From: Sergeia podlipaevii | Taxonomy: Eukaryota; Euglenozoa; Kinetoplastea; Trypanosomatida; Trypanosomatidae | DNA length: 17,271 nucleotides | Assembly (NCBI GenBank): GCA_030849805.1 | Contig: JASANZ010001815.1 | Coordinates: 1 to 17,271 of the forward strand | Direction: 5' to 3' | In this document: piece by piece, positions 15,705 to 17,271 of the stretch | Layout of the letters: each line of letters opens with the position of its first letter | Position numbering within the stretch: the stretch's first letter is position 1 | The notes under the pieces: model-generated | What the model was told of the DNA's origin: nothing | Seen by the model: the letters and a program-made list of their open reading frames with translations, nothing else | Databases searched by the model: none | Position numbers and translations under genes: made by a program

Positions 15705-15747
15705 CTTCCTACCACACTTTTTTTTTTGCTATCTTTTTCTTCCCATT

Positions 15748-16662
15748 TTAGAATGCTGGAGGTGCAGGTGCGCCGTCCATCCTAGGCGCAAAATCTAGTT
15801 CTAACATGCCGGACGCTACCGCTGGGAGTAGACCTGCCTGGCTCACTACCTTCTGTTGCTGACTGTCTCGCGTGTATAGCGGGGGTAAGGTGGTGTCCTT
15901 GCTCACCTGCAGCACCGTGTCGGGCACTGTGACCCATCTCTTGTCATCAAAGGCCACCTTGCATTTGAACGCGTCATCGTTCGCGTTCTTTGCGATAACG
16001 TTTTGAAGCGTTATCAAGCTCAATGACACACTTGAATCTTTAACGACAAAATAGAAGGTAGAACATCTGGAAAGGTACGTGTCGTAGGCAGCATTGATAG
16101 AGTCCACAAGAGCGTTTATGACGTCGACTGACGCTTTACTAGCCATATCCTCAGCTACCGCTCCGAGGCCGGTGCCAGTAATTGACATAGAGCTGAAATT
16201 CTGAAGAGGCATGCCGCGCACGCCATTGCCTGTGAAAGACCCTACGGCAATACCATTGGGGTGCGAGAGCACAGTCAAGACAGTTGGGAAAATCGGATGC
16301 GCTTTCTTTGAAGAGGCGGAGGCGGCTTTTTCTGGCATCGTGGGCTCTAGCGCGCGCAGGTAATCGTCAATGGTAATGCCGAGAGAGCTATCACCGCCAG
16401 GCACGACGGAAGGATGGGGCAGGCACAAAACAGGGGAGTAGACACCCTTTACCTTTTGGTGTCTGTCTAGAACAAGCACGCGTGTGGAGCCAGCGCCAAC
16501 CTTGGACTGTCGCAGAAGACGGTCCTGGGGATCTAGAAGCGAGGTGAAGGTGCTCTTGATGTTCTGCGGGGTGAGCGGTGCCTTGTGCTTGCCGCGGAAG
16601 TGCTTCATGTTGAAGTGCGCCACAGCGAGACGTGCGCGTGCAGGAAGAGTTCTTTGAAGCAT
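15748..16662 (-). CDS. Probable mitochondrial protein of unknown function
   Basis: A 304-residue protein I do not recognise. I start it at the ATG at 16662; the frame extends eight codons upstream only through a TTG. The N-terminus (MLQRTLPARARLAVAHFNMK and on to residue 43) has many Arg/Lys/His and no acidic residue before Asp44, a typical mitochondrial presequence. The body includes TRVLVLDRHQKVKGVYSP (60-77), a Pro/Ala/Lys linker (106-122), a Gly-rich loop (137-168, including GTGLGAVAEDM), a likely helix (175-198), a beta-like stretch FYFVVKDSSVSLSLITL (203-219) and a Pro/Ala-rich tail. No membrane segment, nucleotide-binding loop or catalytic motif is clear. It may be a lineage-specific mitochondrial factor. 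Confidence 0.82.
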   Translation of the reverse strand: MLQRTLPARARLAVAHFNMKHFRGKHKAPLTPQNIKSTFTSLLDPQDRLLRQSKVGAGSTRVLVLDRHQKVKGVYSPVLCLPHPSVVPGGDSSLGITIDDYLRALEPTMPEKAASASSKKAHPIFPTVLTVLSHPNGIAVGSFTGNGVRGMPLQNFSSMSITGTGLGAVAEDMASKASVDVINALVDSINAAYDTYLSRCSTFYFVVKDSSVSLSLITLQNVIAKNANDDAFKCKVAFDDKRWVTVPDTVLQVSKDTTLPPLYTRDSQQQKVVSQAGLLPAVASGMLELDFAPRMDGAPAPPAF

Positions 16663-16672
16663 CTCTTCTTTC

Positions 16673-16710
16673 CTTTTTTCGCACAAAGTCGCAAAATGGG
16701 AGAGGGGGAG
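16673..16710 (-). promoter_or_regulatory. Predicted trans-splice acceptor for the mitochondrial protein gene
   Basis: On the minus strand CUCCCCCUCUCCC (about 16710-16698) is followed, after an AG-free stretch of about 78 nt counted from AG 16754-16753, by AG at 16674-16673. This leaves a 10-nt leader. The alternative AG at 16754-16753 gives 90 nt with no upstream ATG and would place the UUG repeat inside the leader. Confidence 0.45.
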
Positions 16711-16725
16711 TCAAAAGAACAATGG

Positions 16726-16743
16726 CAACAACAACAACAACAA
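16726..16743. repeat. (CAA)6 repeat ((UUG)6 in the transcript)
   Basis: Six perfect CAA units on the plus strand. In the minus-strand transcript they read UUG, extending the U-rich region upstream of the start at 16662. A similar CAA-type run sits before the PP2C-like acceptor (6452-6472). Confidence 0.9.
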
Positions 16744-17271
16744 AAGGTACAACTAAACGCGTATATATAAGCAAGCAAGTTCAGTATATATATATGTTAT
16801 TCTTATTCTGATTGATAATGGAGGTCTCGGCTAACAAATCAATAAAATACCTTCAATGAGTGCGCAATTCTCCTCTAAGTTTTGTATGATGCTTCTATGA
16901 CGGCCACAAAGCAAAAAAAAAAAAAATACTACAATTCTTGCAGCAGTGAAAACTGCTAAGAAACTCTTTTTTTTGAAAGGCCCTGATGTATAGGGTGTAG
17001 AAAGCACTTCTATAAAGGAAACAACAAAAGTGTGAGAGAGAGAGAGAGGGAGAGGGAGAGCAAAGTCAAAGAAGAGGAGTAAAATGTGTGCAAAAAAAAA
17101 TATGATAATAATAATAATATTAGAAACTGGCGACAAAAGGGAGGACAAATCGCATCTGAAGAAGCGCACTAGCAGCATCTAATCAAAAACTAATTATAAA
17201 AATAATAAAAATAATAATAATAGAGTTTGTATTTTTGAAAGACAAATTTCATAATCACACACATACACACA

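Larger units (their letters stand above)
14581..15747 (-). other. Long spacer between the two rightmost genes
   Basis: This 1167-nt stretch is presumably the 3' UTR of the 15748-16662 gene plus the leader of the next gene. It contains A runs, a T14 run on the plus strand (14972-14985, A14 in the mRNA sense), CA/TG-rich sequence (15215-15245, 15350-15370), and a strong acceptor-like tract at 15661-15704. A minus frame of 94 codons from the ATG at 15468 ends at 15184 and begins with a hydrophobic segment, but its second half is translated CA/TG repeat and two short ORFs precede it, so I do not call it a gene. Confidence 0.55.
16663..17271 (-). other. Spacer at the right edge
   Basis: These 609 nt upstream of the rightmost gene contain its acceptor candidates, the CAA repeat, an A14 run at 16914-16927, GA repeats near 17034-17060 and AAT repeats (about 17101-17120 and 17195-17221). 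The GA-rich block is a pyrimidine tract on the minus strand. The upstream gene of the cluster is not reached. A hydrophobic 115-codon minus frame (16831-17178) is repeat translation and is not called. Confidence 0.6.

Noticed and set aside
15400..15798. 132-codon plus-strand frame overlapping the 3' end of the rightmost gene
   Set aside because: It lies on the opposite strand to all genes and encodes Lys/Arg and Phe runs from homopurine and homopyrimidine tracts; no motif is present.

Overview
The window reads as nuclear DNA of a kinetoplastid (trypanosomatid) protist. Nine intron-less genes lie head to tail, all on the minus strand, which is a directional gene cluster read right to left. Most starts have an AG preceded by a minus-strand polypyrimidine tract, the layout used for spliced-leader trans-splicing. 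The gene content agrees: a class I aldolase with a glycosomal PTS2-type N-terminus, a PIG-B/GPI10 mannosyltransferase and small proteins with mitochondrial-type N-termini. Coding DNA is of moderate GC, and the spacers are AT-rich and full of homopolymers and microsatellites. From memory, the aldolase N-terminus resembles the Leishmania type more than the Trypanosoma type, but the genus cannot be fixed from this sequence.

In order of transcription (right to left): a probable mitochondrial protein of unknown function (15748-16662); a small basic protein (14146-14580); GPI10/PIG-B, the third mannosyltransferase of GPI anchor synthesis (11500-13362); a small membrane protein (10058-10846); a large Ser/Pro/Gly-rich, mostly disordered protein (7510-9534); a PP2C-fold protein that has lost most metal ligands (4601-6340); a candidate CNOT11/NOT11 subunit of the CCR4-NOT deadenylase (1620-3671); ribosomal protein uS4 (S9; 632-1201); and the first 59 residues of fructose-bisphosphate aldolase, cut by the left edge (1-177). 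Neighbours in such clusters are normally unrelated in function, and nothing here suggests an operon-like pathway. Expression would be set after transcription.

Three small-protein reading frames can be extended upstream only through GTG or TTG codons. I start them at the first ATG (10846, 14580 and 16662).

The most interesting points are the pseudophosphatase features of the PP2C-like protein; the NOT11 candidate with a short C-terminus; very short predicted 5' leaders (2 nt for GPI10, 14 nt for uS4); tandem acceptor modules upstream of the membrane-protein gene, where the choice of site would include or remove a 25-codon uORF; a strong acceptor-like tract just after the stop of the rightmost gene; and an identical 16-base G10-containing motif (in the mRNA) in two 3' UTRs. 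I found no transposon, CRISPR array, tRNA, rRNA, strand switch or clearly new multi-gene system.
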